Below the pieces are notes generated by a model. The model was not told the origin of the DNA, ran no database searches, and saw only the letters and a list, made by a program, of their open reading frames with translations. The position numbers were made by a program, and so were the translations under genes. Positions 61,995 to 64,000 of a stretch of DNA of 64,000 nt are shown here, in pieces; the first letter of the stretch is position 1, and each line of letters starts with the position of its first letter. Source of the stretch: Cryptosporangium phraense (GTDB taxonomy: Bacteria > Actinomycetota > Actinomycetes > Mycobacteriales > Cryptosporangiaceae); the NCBI RefSeq assembly GCF_006912135.1, contig NZ_VIRS01000016.1, forward strand, positions 1-64,000, given 5' to 3'.

Positions 61995-62519
61995 GTGTTG
62001 ATGGCCATCGACCTGCAGCCACCCGAAGGAACCCCACACCCGATACCCGTCACCACGACCTACCAGCTCACACCCCGGCGGGCCGCCCGTGCCTACCGTG
62101 CCTCCCACCGGGTCGTCTTCGGCGTGCTCTGGGCCCTGCTCCTCGCCGGGGGTGTCTGGGCGCTGCTGACCGGCGACCTCAGCTTCCTCGTCGCCGGCGC
62201 GGCCGGCATGCTGACCATCGAGGCGCTCCTGCGGCTGCAGTTACGCGCCGCCCGCATCACCCACCGGCCGATCACCCTCGCGTTGGCCGCCAGCGGCTAC
62301 CACCAGACCTACGGCGACCGATCCGCGTCGCTGACCTGGACCTACTTCACCAACATCCAGCGCCGCGGCGACTTCTGGGTCCTCCGCTGCTCACTAATGT
62401 CCGCGCTGTCCATCCCCGCCGACGCCCTCAACGGCGCGCGGACCACCGCGTTCCCCGCCTTCGCCGCCGACCGAGGACTCACCTCTCCCCGCGGCCAGCG
62501 CAGCAGCATCACCCGCTGA
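61995..62519 (+). CDS. YcxB-like membrane protein (first of a tandem pair)
   Basis: GTG 61995 (or ATG 62001) gives about 174 residues: an N-terminal tail, two helices (VVFGVLWALLLAGGVWALL, LSFLVAGAAGMLTIEALL) and a C-terminal PH-like segment with SASLTWTYFTNIQRRGDFW and VLRCSLMSALSIPADAL, the YcxB pattern. The following gene is a diverged copy. Confidence 0.7.
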   Translation: MLMAIDLQPPEGTPHPIPVTTTYQLTPRRAARAYRASHRVVFGVLWALLLAGGVWALLTGDLSFLVAGAAGMLTIEALLRLQLRAARITHRPITLALAASGYHQTYGDRSASLTWTYFTNIQRRGDFWVLRCSLMSALSIPADALNGARTTAFPAFAADRGLTSPRGQRSSITR

Positions 62520-62551
62520 CCCGCCAACCCCACATCCGGAGACAACCGACC

Positions 62552-63022
62552 ATGTACCTCACTACATCGTTTCGCCCCACCGTCGGGCTCGCTCTGCGCG
62601 CATTCACCGCCGCCCACCCCGTCGTCCTCACTATTTTCGTTCTGTTCCTCCCCGTGACGCTGCCGGAATCGATCGTCATCGGCGACTACACCGTGGCTCT
62701 GGCCGGGGCCGCGCCACTGCTGCTCGTCGTGGCGCTCAGCTGGTGGCAAGTACGGCGAATGTCCCAGCAGAAAACGGCCATCCGCATCGAAATGACCGAC
62801 ACCGACTACCGGCTGACCCAGGCTGACAAGTCCGCCTCCATCACCTGGACCAACTTCCGCAGCGCCCGCCGGCGAGCCGGCTGCTGGGTACTACGCTGCT
62901 CACCCCTCGTCGCGACCACCTTCCCCACATGCGCCCTCGATCCGGCGCAGACCGCGACGTTCATCGCCTTCCTCCGCGACCGGGGACTGCTCCCGCGGAA
63001 CACGACCGTTCCCACACCGTGA
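62552..63022 (+). CDS. YcxB-like membrane protein (second of the pair)
   Basis: ATG 62552 encodes 156 residues with the same plan: two helices (VVLTIFVLFLPVTLPESIV, YTVALAGAAPLLLVVAL) then SASITWTNFRSARRRAGCWV and a similar C-terminus to the previous gene. The two probably arose by tandem duplication. Function unknown. YcxB proteins are small membrane proteins of the PH-like fold. Confidence 0.7.
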   Translation: MYLTTSFRPTVGLALRAFTAAHPVVLTIFVLFLPVTLPESIVIGDYTVALAGAAPLLLVVALSWWQVRRMSQQKTAIRIEMTDTDYRLTQADKSASITWTNFRSARRRAGCWVLRCSPLVATTFPTCALDPAQTATFIAFLRDRGLLPRNTTVPTP

Positions 63023-63061
63023 ACCTGACCGAATGCTGGCTGGTCCAGCCGAGGTGATCGC

Positions 63062-63380
63062 CGACAACTCGGGCACCTCGGCCAGTACCGCCTCGGACAG
63101 GTCACCGCCCGGCAGCTCACCGAAGCCTCCGCCGTCCTCGCGCAGCAGCGCAACCGCTACGGCGAACCGCTCGCCGGCTCCACCCTGCACCAAGTGAAGG
63201 CCACGCTCCGGGCGGCGTTCAACGCCGCGATCCGCGAAGACCTCATCACCGACAACCCCGCCCGCCGCATCGAACTCGCCCCCGCCCGCCGCCCGCACGC
63301 GGTGGTTTGTGCCGAACCCCGCGTCCAGACCTGGCGGCGCACCGGCGAACGCGAACCGGTCACCGTGTGGACCGCTGGCC
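63062..63380 (+). pseudogene. Integrase fragment related to the island integrase
   Basis: This reading frame (LGHLGQYRLGQVTARQL, RNRYGEPLAGSTLHQVKATL, DLITDNPARRIELAPARRPH) closely parallels residues ~125-225 of the integrase at 47808. Both ends are missing. Its 5' side is lost near 63060 and its 3' side is cut at VTVWTA, where an IS630 transposase fragment begins. It marks a second, destroyed integration event by a sister element. Confidence 0.8.
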
Positions 63381-63686
63381 CGGGCAGAAGCTCTACCTCA
63401 TCGTGGACGACTTCTCCCCGCACAAGCATCCCGGGGTCACCACCTGGACCGCGGACAACGACGTGGAGCTGGTGTTCCTCCCGACGTATGCGTCCTGGCT
63501 GAACTGGATCGAGGCGCACTTCGCCGCGCTGCGCTAATTCGCGCTCAACGGCACCGACCACGCACCGAGCAGGACACCGCGATCGGCGACTACGTCCGCT
63601 GGTACAACCGGCGCGCCCGGCCCAAAACCAGATTCGCCATCAACTCACGAATCCGAGAACCCGGTTACGGGGCCAACGTTGCCTGA
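63380..63686 (+). pseudogene. IS630-family transposase C-terminal relic
   Basis: The sequence QKLYLIVDDFSPHKHPGV, VFLPTYASWLNWIEAHF and, after a stop (TAA 63536-63538) and a frame change, QDTAIGDYVRWYNRRARPKT, FAINSRIREPGY matches the last third of IS630 DDE transposases, including the second aspartate and the final glutamate (NWIEAHF). It is inserted in, or recombined with, the integrase fragment in frame. The stop and shift make it non-functional. Confidence 0.8.
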
Positions 63687-63702
63687 CGCGGCACTAGCGG
63701 CG

Positions 63703-63999
63703 TCATGCATCGCCCCCGCAAGACACGCTGCCTCGTCGGAACTCGTACCGTCGCTGAACCGCGCCGTACTGCTGGAAGGTTCCACTCGACCGACCTCCGG
63801 CACGCTCCAGAAGCTGCGCTGAGCGCCGGTTGGCGTCCTGGGTGACCGCGATCAGCAGGTTTTCGTCCGTGGCAGCGAAGAACCATGAGACCAGGGCGGT
63901 GAGCATTTCGGACGCCAGCCCGAGGCCCCAGTAAGCACGATCGAACTGGTAGGAGATCTCCCACGGCCCGCGTTTGCGCCGAAGATCTCCGCTGCCGAT
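63703..63999 (-). CDS. GNAT acetyltransferase, RimJ-type (partial, runs off the edge)
   Basis: The frame stays open to the right edge and reads SYQFDRAYWGLGLASEMLTA followed by LVSWFFAATDENLLIAVTQD and ANRRSAQLLERAGG, the C-terminal two-thirds of a RimJ/RimL-like GNAT domain. In this gene G-L-G-L-A replaces the usual G-x-G-x-A/G acetyl-CoA turn. The stop is at 63703. The N-terminal part lies outside the window. Confidence 0.75.
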   Translation of the reverse strand: MGSGDLRRKRGPWEISYQFDRAYWGLGLASEMLTALVSWFFAATDENLLIAVTQDANRRSAQLLERAGGRSSGTFQQYGAVQRRYEFRRGSVSCGGDA

Positions 64000-64000
64000 C

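Noticed and set aside
60092..63022. A 976-codon open frame on the plus strand
   Set aside because: Most of it is the +1 shadow of the NlpC/P60 and 61086 genes, rich in proline, arginine and serine. Only the last part (from 62552) is a real gene.
1..64000. CRISPR arrays or rRNA genes
   Set aside because: No regularly spaced direct repeats with unique spacers and no rRNA-like conserved blocks were seen. The 22-bp phased sites are palindromes of seven copies in two promoters, not CRISPR.

Overview
The window is high-GC DNA with strong GC bias at codon third positions, GTG/TTG starts and many 4-base stop/start overlaps. A WD40-tailed NACHT ATPase, GPP34, SUKH and an actinobacterial-type Tad locus are present, so this is an actinomycete chromosome. 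Genus cannot be read from the sequence.

Layout. (1) 1-7.2 kb: a plasmid- or ICE-like module with two unknown proteins, a frameshifted DUF4192 gene, an ArdC-like zincin, two more unknown proteins and a DUF2637-like membrane protein. Three of its leaders carry long inverted repeats. (2) 7.7-15.2 kb: a membrane NACHT/WD40 ATPase, a small conserved protein, a flavoprotein divergent from an XRE regulator, and a GPP34 protein. (3) 15.3-21.3 kb: a coupled permease-GNAT-GntR unit, then a B12-binding radical SAM enzyme, an AlkZ-like winged-helix protein and a NUDIX hydrolase. (4) 21.4-23.4 kb: an isolated SUKH-type immunity protein and gene-poor sequence. (5) 23.4-33.8 kb: a Tad/Flp pilus operon (lipoprotein, secreted protein, SAF protein, TadZ, TadA, TadB, TadC, Flp pilin, three pseudopilin-like proteins) ending in a membrane protein that joins an extracytoplasmic LysM domain to a BTAD transcription-regulator domain. 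(6) 33.9-35.4 kb: a small gene and a fused relic of an SDR and a 2'-5' RNA ligase-like gene. (7) 35.4-40.6 kb, minus strand: a three-gene operon of a radical SAM protein, a small protein with a +1 frameshift, and a 1300-residue PD-(D/E)XK-STAND ATPase resembling Avs immune proteins. (8) 40.9-49.5 kb: a decayed island between two ~250-bp direct repeats that each contain the 3' half of a tRNA-Lys. It holds a membrane protein, a HEPN protein, a TIR protein, two IS110 copies with conserved leaders (bridge-RNA candidates) and a tyrosine integrase. (9) 49.7-56.6 kb: an ISL3 scrap, a candidate immunity gene and a 2120-residue RHS toxin with a colicin E3-type rRNase tip. (10) 56.7-63.0 kb: a NarL-type response regulator, a histidine kinase and a cell-wall operon (NlpC/P60 and small membrane proteins). 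(11) 63.1-64 kb: a chimeric integrase/IS630 relic and a partial GNAT gene.

How parts connect. Regions 7 and 8 plus the NACHT gene form a defence-rich stretch built around integrase and IS activity. In region 10, 17-bp palindromes (YTGYGG-N5-CCGCAA) repeat at exactly 22-bp steps between the RHS and response-regulator genes (four sites) and again before the NlpC/P60 operon (three sites). This suggests one regulator, plausibly the local two-component system, controls toxin, itself and cell-wall genes. The strongest candidates for undescribed biology are the radical SAM/STAND operon, the HEPN-TIR island and the phased-operator RHS regulon. Several otherwise intact genes carry single-base frameshifts, so sequencing indels must be excluded before decay is inferred.
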